45,475 bases of DNA from Damh-18 sp964570795 (GTDB lineage: Bacteria; Patescibacteriota; Minisyncoccia; Phycocordibacterales; UBA918), in the NCBI GenBank assembly GCA_964570795.1, contig CAZMYZ010000007.1:1-45475 (forward strand), in the 5' to 3' direction. Made by a program: the position numbers and the translations under genes. This document shows, piece after piece, positions 1 through 7,609 of the stretch. Position 1 is the first letter of the stretch, and each line of letters begins with the position of its first letter. The notes beneath the pieces were generated by a model. That model ran no database searches. It was not told where the DNA came from and saw only the letters and a list, made by a program, of their open reading frames with translations.

Positions 1-1352
1 GCAAAAACGGCAACGGTGGTCATGGTGCCGCCAATGAGCGGCCATGCGTATTCTTTGATAGCGGCTTTTGCAGCGTCGTCGGCATTGCCATACTTTTGCA
101 TGCGCGTGTGAATTGCTTCGGTAATCACAATCCCTGAGTCCACCAAGATACCCACCGCAAGGATGAGTGAGAAAAGGGAAATGAAGTTAATGGTGTTGCC
201 CGAAGCGTATAGTCCGATAAAGGCAATCACAAAAGAAAGGGGGATTGAAAGTGCCGCCACGAGTGACTCACGCCATCCAATAGTGAGAAGGAGACAAATA
301 ATCACGAGTGCCACGGTTTCAAAACCAGTGGTGACAAGTTCAGAAAGGTCTTTGCGTACCGTCTCACCCTGGTCGTACACGACGAGTACCTGAGATGATG
401 CAAGGAGGCCGCCATCCTTTTGCATAGCCTCCATTTTTTCAAGAACAGCGGCAGACATCTCAGTGACATCGACACCTGCACGTTTAAAAATGGAAAGGGT
501 AAATGCCGCCTCTGCGGGTGCCCCTGCTACGGATACTCGTGAGATACTCGTCTCACGTTCGACACCGTTGGTTACGGTGGCAACATCGCGCACATATACC
601 GGCACCCCGTTTCCCATACTTACAGGAATATTTTCGATTTCACTTACCTCAGTGAGTTTGCCTTCATAGCGTACTGCGTACTCAATATCGTCGGTGACCA
701 CGGTACCTACGGGCATGGTGAGATTGGCGAGTCCGAGTGCGCGCGACACATCACTTAAGGTAAGCCCATACGCATTGAGTGCGGATTCGCGCACGGACAC
801 CTGTACTTGGTGTGGGCGTGTACCCTCAATCGTTACTTCAGATACACCACGTACATTTTTAAATTCGTCTGCTACCGTCTCGGCAAGTGCGGTAAATTCA
901 AGTGCAGGCAGGTCGGAGGACACCGAAAGCATGAGTATTGGTTGATTGGCAAAATCCACTTTGCTTACGAGTGGGTCAGTGGCATCTTCAGGAAGGTCTT
1001 GTTTTGCGGTATCGACAGCGTCCTTCAAGTCCTGAATAGATTTGTCGATATCGGCACTTGCGTCAAAATTAGCCACAATGATAGACGCACCGTCACGAGA
1101 AGTGGAGGTGAGTGAATCGAGATTGTCGACGTTGCTTATTTCACGTTCGAGTTTGTTGGTGATGAGTTCCTCGATATCGAGTGCAGATGCACCAGGGTAG
1201 ATGGTGGAAACAATACCAATAGGCACAATAACCTCTGGTGCAGATTCCTTGGGAATTGCAAAGAGGGAATAGAGACCAATACCCACAAGCGCTGCAATAA
1301 GAAGCAGGCTGAATTCGCGTTTTCGTAAAAAGAAAAACCAAAGTGCGTGCAT
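1..1352 (-). CDS. RND-family efflux permease (N-terminal part, cut by window edge)
   Basis: Inner-membrane RND transporter, expected to expel drugs or lipophilic compounds using a proton gradient. The ATG at 1352-1350 opens a frame that runs off the left edge, giving about 450 residues. Visible parts are a first membrane helix (about residues 12-34), a long porter domain, and the next helices ending in a TM4-like segment with V404-D405-S406-G407. By family knowledge this corresponds to the AcrB D407-D408 proton-relay pair, so only the first Asp is kept. The start lies one base after the stop of the membrane-fusion gene, so the two are translationally coupled. The C-terminal half is outside the window, and no outer-membrane TolC gene is seen. 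Confidence 0.88.
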   Translation of the reverse strand, partial: MHALWFFFLRKREFSLLLIAALVGIGLYSLFAIPKESAPEVIVPIGIVSTIYPGASALDIEELITNKLEREISNVDNLDSLTSTSRDGASIIVANFDASADIDKSIQDLKDAVDTAKQDLPEDATDPLVSKVDFANQPILMLSVSSDLPALEFTALAETVADEFKNVRGVSEVTIEGTRPHQVQVSVRESALNAYGLTLSDVSRALGLANLTMPVGTVVTDDIEYAVRYEGKLTEVSEIENIPVSMGNGVPVYVRDVATVTNGVERETSISRVSVAGAPAEAAFTLSIFKRAGVDVTEMSAAVLEKMEAMQKDGGLLASSQVLVVYDQGETVRKDLSELVTTGFETVALVIICLLLTIGWRESLVAALSIPLSFVIAFIGLYASGNTINFISLFSLILAVGILVDSGIVITEAIHTRMQKYGNADDAAKAAIKEYAWPLIGGTMTTVAVF

Positions 1353-1353
1353 A

Positions 1354-2928
1354 TTATTGTTGGGTTACTGATACTGTGTCTCCCTCTTTGCGTCCGCGCG
1401 CGTCGGTAATGATGCGGCTTTCGTGGGTAATACCGTCGGTCACTTCTACAGAATCACCAAGAATTGCGCCAAGGGTTACGGGGTAGGCTACGAGGGTATT
1501 CGTATCACTTACACCAAAGACCACCGAGCCCGATGCAAGCATTTTAATTGCTTTGAGTGGTACGACAATAACTGTAGATTCCTGCTGTGTACTTTCAGAA
1601 AATACGACTGATACGGTACTGCCGTTTTTAAGTGAGAGTGATTCATCAACACTGATTTTCACTTCACTCTTTCCCGTACTGGGGTCGATGGCAGGTGCAA
1701 TTTGTGAAATGGTACCGGTTGCAGTATTGTTTACGGAAACGATGTCGCCAATGTGTACGCGTGCAAGGTCTTTCTCGCCCAGGGCAGTACTGATTTCGAG
1801 TGAACCGTTGTTTGCGACAATTGCCGTCTGAGCGCCAATGCTGATGTATTCACCCTCCGTGATATTGAGTGCATTCACCACACCGCTAATAGGTGTACGG
1901 ACAAGAGTTTTTTCATAGTTTACCTGCGCGCTCCTGAGTGCGCCAAGTGCCTGCTTTACCTGTGCATTCGCAAGGGAAACTTCGGGATTTTCGGTGCCAC
2001 CTATTTGTGCACGACGTACATTTTCACGTGCTGAGGTGAGTGTTGTTTTTGCGTTTGCGATAGCACTTAAGGTGCCATTGAGAGAAGTACGCGCACTATT
2101 GAGTCCGGGCATGTATTCACTGACGAGTGTGTCTTTGAGTACATCGTCACTGTCTGCTTTACCCGCTGCATAGACAAGTGCATCGAGGATACCAATAAGT
2201 TCCTGTGTGCGTGCTTCAGCGGTCACGAGTGCCGCATCGAGATCTGCACTCGTGGTGAGTGCGGTGCTTTCCTTTTGCCAGAGTGCAAGTGTCTTTCCAA
2301 ATGCGTAACGTGCGGTGTTGAGGTATTCACCTTTGCCTTCCGAGCCGATACGAATACCCGGGGTTTGTGAGTCAGGATTACCAAAAAATACGTCTACGGT
2401 ATTGAGGGTGATGTCGTGTGCAGAAATATAAGTGTTGCGGTAGGTGGTGACGGCATTGTTTTCTGCTGAGCGAAGTGCATTTTCTGCATCTCCGACAGAG
2501 ATCTCACTCACTGCTGCACCCGCGCGTGCAGATTCATATGCGGCTTCCGCCTGAAGCAACTGTGCGCGCTCGCTGCCGTTTTCTATTGAGCCAAGCACTG
2601 TGCCTGCATACACGCGGTCACCTATTTTTGCATTGACAGCAGTAATGCGCCCGCCGGCTTCTGCCTGCAATTTTGCTTCTGAGACCGCACGTACGGTACC
2701 TACAACCGAGAAGGTGCTCTTGCTTCCGAAGTTACCCACGGTCTCGAGTGTTACTGCGGGAAGGGAGGGTGTCACCATTTCAGTGTTGGCGTCATTGCCA
2801 CCGAGGACGACTACAAGTATGCCGAGCACGATGATAAGTCCTCCAATACGAAGAACCTTAGCACGGGTGCTTTGAGGCATAAAGAAAGCGACAGTTTTCC
2901 GAAGAAAACCAGTAATTGATTGAATCAT
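1354..2928 (-). CDS. HlyD/AcrA-type membrane fusion (periplasmic adaptor) protein
   Basis: Adaptor subunit of the RND exporter. The 524 residues comprise one N-terminal membrane anchor (about 26-44), a first lipoyl half-motif (about 85-115), a long helical region, the second lipoyl half (around TPISGVV), a beta-barrel region and a membrane-proximal C-terminus. The helical part is longer than in typical adaptors of 350-400 residues and carries an extra segment of about 100 residues. Translation is coupled to the downstream permease (one-base gap). Upstream, TATATT lies 9 nt before the ATG without a Shine-Dalgarno, suggesting a near-leaderless transcript. Substrate unknown. Confidence 0.85.
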   Translation of the reverse strand: MIQSITGFLRKTVAFFMPQSTRAKVLRIGGLIIVLGILVVVLGGNDANTEMVTPSLPAVTLETVGNFGSKSTFSVVGTVRAVSEAKLQAEAGGRITAVNAKIGDRVYAGTVLGSIENGSERAQLLQAEAAYESARAGAAVSEISVGDAENALRSAENNAVTTYRNTYISAHDITLNTVDVFFGNPDSQTPGIRIGSEGKGEYLNTARYAFGKTLALWQKESTALTTSADLDAALVTAEARTQELIGILDALVYAAGKADSDDVLKDTLVSEYMPGLNSARTSLNGTLSAIANAKTTLTSARENVRRAQIGGTENPEVSLANAQVKQALGALRSAQVNYEKTLVRTPISGVVNALNITEGEYISIGAQTAIVANNGSLEISTALGEKDLARVHIGDIVSVNNTATGTISQIAPAIDPSTGKSEVKISVDESLSLKNGSTVSVVFSESTQQESTVIVVPLKAIKMLASGSVVFGVSDTNTLVAYPVTLGAILGDSVEVTDGITHESRIITDARGRKEGDTVSVTQQ

Positions 2929-3016
2929 ACGGTCAAAAATATAAAGAAACTAAGACAAAAACTGTACATGATTTTCATCTAAAAGTCAATGTTTCCGCGA
3001 TGGTTTTGAGATATAA

Positions 3017-3042
3017 AAAGCCCCGACATGTGTCGGGGCTTT
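3017..3042 (-). terminator. intrinsic terminator
   Basis: A perfect 12-bp inverted repeat (AAAGCCCCGACA and its complement, 2-nt loop) is followed on the minus strand by a T-rich tract. It ends the 3056-3394 gene just before the efflux operon. Confidence 0.85.
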
Positions 3043-3055
3043 GGTGCCCCATTTT

Positions 3056-3394
3056 TTACCGATGGCGCTGCCGGTATTCATGAAGCCATTCGAGGCAGAG
3101 TGTGCATATTCTCGCCATGAGCATAATCCCTGCGTAAAGTACAAACGGTACAGAAATCAAACTCACGATTAATTGAATGATGTCGAGTGGACCCCATTCA
3201 ATTCGAAAAAGTACTGATGAATCTTTTGAGAGTAGGACATATACCATGATACCGAAGCCAGCATATGAACCAAAAATGATGCAAAAAATCCAACGCATTA
3301 TGCCAATTGGCTTCTTGAGTATTGCATAGCGAAGTCCTGCCCATAAAACAAAAATGCACAGGATCTTGATGAGTACTACATTTTCTTGAGTCAT
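3056..3394 (-). CDS. small three-helix membrane protein, unknown function
   Basis: Not recognised. The 112 residues contain three predicted membrane segments (about 8-26, 33-55 and 71-96) with a basic C-terminus (EYRQRHR). The start is supported by a TAGGAG ribosome site 8 nt upstream. It is a single-gene unit ending in the hairpin at 3017-3042. It has the same architecture (strong ribosome site, own terminator) as the other small accessory genes of this window. Confidence 0.7.
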   Translation of the reverse strand: MTQENVVLIKILCIFVLWAGLRYAILKKPIGIMRWIFCIIFGSYAGFGIMVYVLLSKDSSVLFRIEWGPLDIIQLIVSLISVPFVLYAGIMLMARICTLCLEWLHEYRQRHR

Positions 3395-3468
3395 GATGAA
3401 CTCCTACAGATTGTCTGGTGCAACAATACAATACTTTTGCAAAAAGTCTAGAGAGTTATCGTGGTGCT

Positions 3469-3558
3469 ATGGTCGTGATGGCGATTCTGGCCACGGCAAA
3501 AACAATGCCGCTCGTCTTGTTCTTTCGCCGCAATGCACCGCAGCACAATACCTTGTAA
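3469..3558 (+). CDS. possible 29-aa hydrophobic peptide or small RNA
   Basis: A speculative 29-residue frame with a hydrophobic middle and a basic tail. It lies between a TACAAT box (3427-3432) and a plus-strand intrinsic terminator (3581-3620) in a stretch with no other plus-strand gene. The ribosome site is weak. The unit may equally be a non-coding RNA of roughly 170 nt. Confidence 0.25.
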   Translation: MVVMAILATAKTMPLVLFFRRNAPQHNTL

Positions 3559-3580
3559 CAGAGGTGATGTGTATGCTTTC

Positions 3581-3620
3581 AATCGCATGGAACCCTCAAG
3601 GGTTTCATGCGATTTATTTT
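3581..3620 (+). terminator. intrinsic terminator of an unassigned plus-strand transcript
   Basis: Fifteen-bp stem (3581-3595 with 3600-3614, one G-T pair), 4-nt loop, then TATTTTTATA. The T tract is on the plus strand, although both neighbouring genes are on the minus strand. Confidence 0.7.
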
Positions 3621-3633
3621 TATACAAAGAAAT

Positions 3634-3663
3634 CGCCCACCAACTCTTTTGGAGTGGCGGGCG
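3634..3663 (-). terminator. intrinsic terminator
   Basis: GC-rich stem (3634-3646 with 3652-3663) followed on the minus strand by ATTTCTTTG. It ends the 3679-4089 gene and closely resembles the hairpin at 4184-4215. Confidence 0.7.
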
Positions 3664-3678
3664 GTATGTGTTCGAGGA

Positions 3679-4089
3679 CTATTTTGTATAGTATTCACTT
3701 GGCACACGGAGGGAACCACATATGAACGAAATTTCCGCTTCTTGCAATTTGCGATTGAATATCGGTGCGAGTAACGACTGAATATCTTCGATATGGTCGA
3801 ATTCCTCGTCAGGTTCATGCCCATTACTGTCGCAGAGTGTTGCAAAGAGATGTATTTGGCAGGGAATGACTTCAGTCACCAATCCGTCGATACCCAGTTT
3901 TGCAATAGACCACCCTGGTATCGTACTGTTGTACTCTGCCGCCGTTTCATTGCATATAGAAATAAATGGCTCAAAAAGTTTCTTTTTGGCTGTGGCAAGT
4001 TTCTTTTCTCGCAAAGCGGTGCGCCTTTTGAGATTTGCGATTGCTTCGGTGTGGCGTGCAATTTTTGCAAGTAGGGGTTCAAAGTCCAT
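3679..4089 (-). CDS. hypothetical protein, 136 aa
   Basis: Not recognised. The N-terminal third is a basic amphipathic helix or coiled coil (about residues 5-45, rich in K, R and A). The rest is a mixed soluble domain with no membrane segment or signal peptide, so it is probably cytoplasmic. The start is fixed by AAGGAGAG 5 nt upstream. A good promoter lies further up (4144-4172) and a terminator follows (3634-3663). It is a self-contained accessory transcription unit. Confidence 0.65.
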   Translation of the reverse strand: MDFEPLLAKIARHTEAIANLKRRTALREKKLATAKKKLFEPFISICNETAAEYNSTIPGWSIAKLGIDGLVTEVIPCQIHLFATLCDSNGHEPDEEFDHIEDIQSLLAPIFNRKLQEAEISFICGSLRVPSEYYTK

Positions 4090-4143
4090 GATGCTCTCCT
4101 TCTGAGTATGTGGAACATAGTATGCGCATGTACAACTGCGTGC

Positions 4144-4172
4144 ACTATAGTGTGTATTGTATCGTTGTGCAA
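4144..4172 (-). promoter_or_regulatory. sigma70-like promoter for the 3679-4089 gene
   Basis: On the minus strand TTGCAC, a 17-nt spacer, then TATAGT. The -10 is embedded in the palindrome CACTATAGTG. A 5' leader of about 50 nt precedes the AAGGAGAG ribosome site. Confidence 0.6.
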
Positions 4173-4183
4173 GAGTAATAGAA

Positions 4184-4215
4184 ATCGCCCGCCACTCCAG
4201 AGAGTTGCGGGCGAT
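4184..4215 (-). terminator. intrinsic terminator
   Basis: Fourteen-bp stem with one mismatch (4184-4197 with 4202-4215) downstream of the 4225-4725 gene. Its arms are nearly the same as those at 3634-3663. Confidence 0.65.
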
Positions 4216-4224
4216 AGTAGTACA

Positions 4225-4725
4225 TTATGCAATCTCGAGCACCTTACTTTTTGCTGGAGTGGGTGCGGGTACAGGTGTCCCATGTACTTGGCATAAGAGT
4301 GCGTAGAGGTATGCAGAAATAACAGGGGAGAGCACAAGTCCGACATTTTGGATATTTTCGCCGTCGAGATCAAATCCCTCTTCGAGGAAAAACATTGGAC
4401 TCACGCTGATATGGAGCAATGAGCGTAGGTGATGGCGTTTGAAGACATGCACGGCAATACCTTCTTCCCAAAACTCCCGTGGCACCTTTATCTCGATGCG
4501 ATAATCGAACTGCGGACCGTTTTGAAGAATACCTTTCCACCGCTCGTGCTCATCGCCGTGAGACAGATAGGTGCAGAAACCCTTTCCGCGCATGCCTTTG
4601 CGTATCCAGTCGCGTGCGTCTTCGACATCGAGAAAGTCAAAAATCTGACTCCCTACATATGCAATGAATACGCAGTTGCCTGTGGTGCGTGTGGGAAGTG
4701 CGTCGAGTACCATAGCGTACGGCAT
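4225..4725 (-). CDS. hypothetical protein, 166 aa
   Basis: Not recognised. A soluble protein without a signal peptide, ending in a Pro/Ala/Lys-rich tail (after about residue 148). The start is well supported by GAGGAGG about 5 nt upstream. A TTGACA with 17-nt spacing to TAATAC lies around 4774-4802 on the minus strand. It ends at its own hairpin (4184-4215). Confidence 0.65.
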   Translation of the reverse strand: MPYAMVLDALPTRTTGNCVFIAYVGSQIFDFLDVEDARDWIRKGMRGKGFCTYLSHGDEHERWKGILQNGPQFDYRIEIKVPREFWEEGIAVHVFKRHHLRSLLHISVSPMFFLEEGFDLDGENIQNVGLVLSPVISAYLYALLCQVHGTPVPAPTPAKSKVLEIA

Positions 4726-4803
4726 AAGACCTCCTCAGTTGTGATGATGCTTCAAAATACTTCTGCGACAAGTATTACCACAGAAAAATATGTGTGTCAA
4801 AAT

Positions 4804-5601
4804 CTACGACACGAAAAACTCTATATAGCGCTTCTTCCAGGATGATTTAAATTGTGACACGGGTATAGAACCATTGCCCGAAGGTTCTGCAGGGTCGTTG
4901 TAGTAGAGAGTGTCGCCTTTGATACCAGTTACAATTACCAAATGCGGAATGGGGTTAGTAGGAGTGAAGGTGTAATGCACCGACGCCATTACGGGTCCTA
5001 CGGAAAGTGCCTTTTCAAATGCAGTAAATGCTACATCCATACTTGAGCCACCAAAGTCGTGTGTGGTGCCATTGAGGCCGTACTTGTGCGAGACTGCTAT
5101 GAGTCCTGCGTACGTCCAGCCAACGCTCGAGTATGCGTCTGCGGCAATACCTTCTTGGAGAAGTGTATCGACTGAGGTGAGGGAATCAGGATTATGAAAC
5201 TCAATAAGCATTGCAAGGCTTGCGATACCGCAGCCTATTTTTTTCCATTCAGGCGCGGTGATGTCGGTGAGTTGCGAGTAGAAGGGGACAAAAAAGACAC
5301 CACTTTGTGACACCAAAGGCTTTGCTTTCGGTGTCGCTTCTTTTACTTCCTCAACCACCTCTGGAGTAGGCTCGGGCTCAGGCAAAGTGTCTTCGATAAT
5401 AATTTCTTTAGGTATTATCTCCTCAGATGTGCCTACGTCTGTAGTGGTCTTAGGTAGGGGAGTGGAGACTTCAGCAATGGGCGCACTGATAGTGGCTACT
5501 GGCATAGGAGCGCTATAGGTGATGGGTGTGCCGGGTATGAGACCGAGCGCGATAAACATCGCACTTGCGCACACCACACCAACAATGAACTTTGTATTCA
5601 T
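4804..5601 (-). CDS. exported C39-like cysteine peptidase
   Basis: Probable extracytoplasmic cysteine peptidase of the C39_2 (papain-like) group. The 265 residues start with a signal peptide or membrane anchor (about 4-24) and continue with a Pro/Glu/Thr-rich linker (about 30-98). A C39-type fold follows, with catalytic Cys124 in GCGIASL and His220 in PHLVIVTG, then YYNDP as the likely third site. I chose the ATG at 5601 rather than the TTG one codon upstream. It sits just downstream of an L,D-transpeptidase, so a role in cell-wall or surface-protein processing is plausible. There is no ABC exporter nearby, which argues against bacteriocin leader processing. Confidence 0.75.
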   Translation of the reverse strand: MNTKFIVGVVCASAMFIALGLIPGTPITYSAPMPVATISAPIAEVSTPLPKTTTDVGTSEEIIPKEIIIEDTLPEPEPTPEVVEEVKEATPKAKPLVSQSGVFFVPFYSQLTDITAPEWKKIGCGIASLAMLIEFHNPDSLTSVDTLLQEGIAADAYSSVGWTYAGLIAVSHKYGLNGTTHDFGGSSMDVAFTAFEKALSVGPVMASVHYTFTPTNPIPHLVIVTGIKGDTLYYNDPAEPSGNGSIPVSQFKSSWKKRYIEFFVS

Positions 5602-5670
5602 CAAAACGCTACCAGTCTACCGTGAGGGTACTCTTGCCAACAACACATTTTATGTGGTCTTATTTTGTCT

Positions 5671-6585
5671 TCAATCTTGCACAGTTACCTTCATACCCAA
5701 TACGGCCCACGCATAGAGTTTTGCTGCTTCCGCAGGTGGCAGATTCACACATCCGTGTGAATACCGTGAGCCAAAACTATTGTGCCAGTATGCACCATGT
5801 ATTACGGCACCTTCGTCGGTGAAGTAGAGGTTCCAGGGTACCCCTGGTAAATCATATACATCAGTGTGTCCGGGAAGTGGTCCTTGCATGTACCGAGTAG
5901 GGGTCATCTTAAACACCGTAAAAGTCCCGCGTGGGGTAGGGGAAAACTCAAGCCCCGTAGAGATGTTGGTCTCCATGAAAAGTGTCTCTCCCTCATACGC
6001 ATAGAGTTTTTGCTCACTGCGATCGACGATAATGTATTTTGTGGTAGTAGCAACAGCAGCAGCAGCAGTCTTATTTTCCCAGATTGTCTTATTACCTTCG
6101 TCAGTAAGTGTGTCGGCAAAGTCTGCTGCCACATACCATTCACCCACTACTCGCTCAGGGTATTTGAGTACTTCATCAAAGACAATCTGGTACCACAGGT
6201 GCCCGTCTGCCTCTATGGTGGTGGTACTTATCTTGAGGAGAATGTTATTTCGAAGTTGTGTTACCACAGGGAATGAAAGACCGGGGCCCGAGCGCACCCG
6301 GACACACTCACCAACGAAGTGTATGTCACAACTATCTTTGATAATGATAAAGGTAGAAAGTTCCACAGGTGCAGGAACTTCTTTTTGCTCCACCACTTCC
6401 TCCAATTTTGCCTTTGGTGATGAAGTAGAAATCACTACTTCAAGGCTGCCAGGTGTGCTATCAATGTACTTTTGAGATGTGCTTGCATAAAAAAGCCATA
6501 GCGCAAAAATACCGGCAAGGAGAAAAAAGAAAGTCACCACACTGGTAAGTATGCGTGTGACTCTCTTTTCAGATTCTTTACTCAT
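5671..6585 (-). CDS. L,D-transpeptidase (SH3-like plus YkuD domains)
   Basis: Membrane-anchored cell-wall enzyme that forms 3-3 peptide cross-links or attaches proteins to peptidoglycan. The 304 residues contain an N-terminal transmembrane helix (about 12-34), an SH3-type domain (about 85-160, CVRVRSGPG motif) and a C-terminal YkuD domain (about 185-304). The catalytic signature is complete: His263, then S-H277-G-C279 followed by VNLP. The ATG at 6585 is preferred over an in-frame GTG two codons upstream, because TATACT lies 7 nt before it and no ribosome site is visible, which fits a leaderless mRNA. It neighbours the C39-like peptidase. Confidence 0.88.
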   Translation of the reverse strand: MSKESEKRVTRILTSVVTFFFLLAGIFALWLFYASTSQKYIDSTPGSLEVVISTSSPKAKLEEVVEQKEVPAPVELSTFIIIKDSCDIHFVGECVRVRSGPGLSFPVVTQLRNNILLKISTTTIEADGHLWYQIVFDEVLKYPERVVGEWYVAADFADTLTDEGNKTIWENKTAAAAVATTTKYIIVDRSEQKLYAYEGETLFMETNISTGLEFSPTPRGTFTVFKMTPTRYMQGPLPGHTDVYDLPGVPWNLYFTDEGAVIHGAYWHNSFGSRYSHGCVNLPPAEAAKLYAWAVLGMKVTVQD

Positions 6586-6657
6586 ACACACAAGTATATG
6601 CTTCTTTAAGTCGCTGCGTAATATGAGGTTAGTGAGTAAAAGAATAAGACAAAAGAA

Positions 6658-6683
6658 AAACCGTTCGCATGTGCGAACGGTTT
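6658..6683 (-). terminator. intrinsic terminator
   Basis: Perfect 12-bp stem (AAACCGTTCGCA), 2-nt loop, T-rich on the minus strand. It ends the 6718-7023 gene. Confidence 0.85.
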
Positions 6684-6717
6684 GGTGTGGTCGGTTGTGT
6701 CAAATTGCCGATACGCA

Positions 6718-7023
6718 TCACTCTTTGCATGAGTTGATGAAGGTGGCTAGTTGCATAACCAAAAAGGGGCATATTACGTACGGTGACTCATCGTACTTCA
6801 TGTCTTTACCAGGCATGAACTGATACCCTACGTTACTGACTGTATCCCCAACGAACTCAGCTTGAGTTTTGTTCAAAGTCGCGTCGCTATTGATGACATC
6901 AAGCAACGCATCGCACAACCGGAGGTTAAAATCGTTGTGTTTACGCTGGATGTCGGTTTGCGCCGTTTCTGCAAGACTTTGAGCGGCGTTACGCTGCTTG
7001 ATAAGTTCATCAGACGCTTTCAT
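6718..7023 (-). CDS. hypothetical protein, 101 aa
   Basis: Not recognised. A soluble, mostly helical N-terminal half (residues 1-60) precedes a short C-terminal region with two cysteines (PYVICPF and NSCKE). The start is fixed by GAGGAG 7 nt upstream. A near-consensus promoter (7056-7084) and a perfect terminator (6658-6683) make it a complete single-gene unit. Confidence 0.7.
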   Translation of the reverse strand: MKASDELIKQRNAAQSLAETAQTDIQRKHNDFNLRLCDALLDVINSDATLNKTQAEFVGDTVSNVGYQFMPGKDMKYDESPYVICPFLVMQLATFINSCKE

Positions 7024-7055
7024 GACGTTACTCCTCTGTGTAATATCTGATTTAT

Positions 7056-7084
7056 ACAGTACATTATAAATTAAGCAATGTCAA
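7056..7084 (-). promoter_or_regulatory. sigma70-like promoter for the 6718-7023 gene
   Basis: Minus-strand TTGACA (7079-7084), 17-nt AT-rich spacer, TACTGT (7056-7061). The leader to the GAGGAG site is about 20 nt. Confidence 0.65.
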
Positions 7085-7306
7085 GTTTTGTGGGGTAAAT
7101 TTGCTTCTGAAACGGTATAGTCTAATTTCCAGTGGCAGGAATTTCGATTCCTACAGAATCTGTTCAGGCCGTATGATATTTTCTCCTTTCAGTCGAAACT
7201 ATCGACGACCTCTTCGAATCCTGCACGAAGAGTGCCTATACACTCTTCTCACACGGAGCATCAACAACAGAAAAACACTCCCGAAGGAGTGCTTTTCTGT
7301 TGGATG
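7085..7306. other. non-coding stretch downstream of tRNA-Asn
   Basis: No credible gene. It holds several small hairpins: AGGAAT-TTCG-ATTCCT near 7134-7149, an 8-bp GAAGAGTG stem near 7229-7250, and the tRNA terminator. Two short segments resemble tRNA T-arms but lack a matching partner strand. Confidence 0.5.
7264..7301 (-). terminator. terminator hairpin of tRNA-Asn
   Basis: Stem built from AACAGAAAA-CACTCC and its complement with a CGAA loop, directly 3' of the tRNA. Flanking GGAGCATC/GATGCTCC (7256-7263 and 7303-7310) extends the pairing and overlaps the mature tRNA 3' end. Confidence 0.65.
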
Positions 7307-7378
7307 CTCCGGTGGCAGGATTCGAACCTGCGACCAATTGATTAACAGTCAACTGCTCTACCGCTGAGCTACACCGGA
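7307..7378 (-). tRNA. tRNA-Asn (GTT)
   Basis: A 72-nt cloverleaf read on the minus strand: 7-bp acceptor (TCCGGTG/CACCGGA), D-arm GCTC...GAGC, anticodon loop CTGTTAA giving GTT, T-arm GCAGG-TTCGAAT-CCTGC, discriminator G. CCA is not encoded (the next bases are GCATCC), so it must be added post-transcriptionally. Confidence 0.95.
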
Positions 7379-7482
7379 ATGAGGACGATAGTGGGAGCTT
7401 GCTCACACTAGATGTCCGAATGAACGGTGAAAGATTTTCTTCCACCGGAATGTACTTTATCCCTCGGTTAGGGACAGACAGC

Positions 7483-7510
7483 ATTGTACAGAAAAATAGC
7501 GAGTCTGCAA
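7483..7510 (-). promoter_or_regulatory. promoter for tRNA-Asn
   Basis: Minus-strand TTGCAG (7505-7510), 16-nt spacer, TACAAT (7483-7488), about 100 nt upstream of the mature tRNA 5' end, which implies a processed leader. Confidence 0.5.
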
Positions 7511-7557
7511 ATGGATAGTGAGGGATATGGGGGTACGAGAGGTTGGGTGTGTGGTCA

Positions 7558-7587
7558 CGAAAATGCCTTTAGAGAAAGGCATTTTCG
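7558..7587 (-). terminator. hairpin ending the surface-protein operon
   Basis: Perfect 13-bp inverted repeat (CGAAAATGCCTTT) with loop AGAG, 23 nt past the stop of the large secreted protein. The following T run is short, so termination may be moderate. Confidence 0.6.
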
Positions 7588-7609
7588 GGGCGGATAGAAG
7601 ACAATCTTT

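Noticed and set aside
3393..3725. 110-aa plus-strand frame across the 3.4-3.7 kb gap
   Set aside because: It runs through two terminator hairpins, has no ribosome site and no coherent domain composition.
7128..7230. Second tRNA or tRNA pseudogene next to tRNA-Asn
   Set aside because: Only isolated T-arm-like pieces (TTCGAATCC and a TTCG hairpin); no acceptor stem, D-arm or anticodon arm can be paired.
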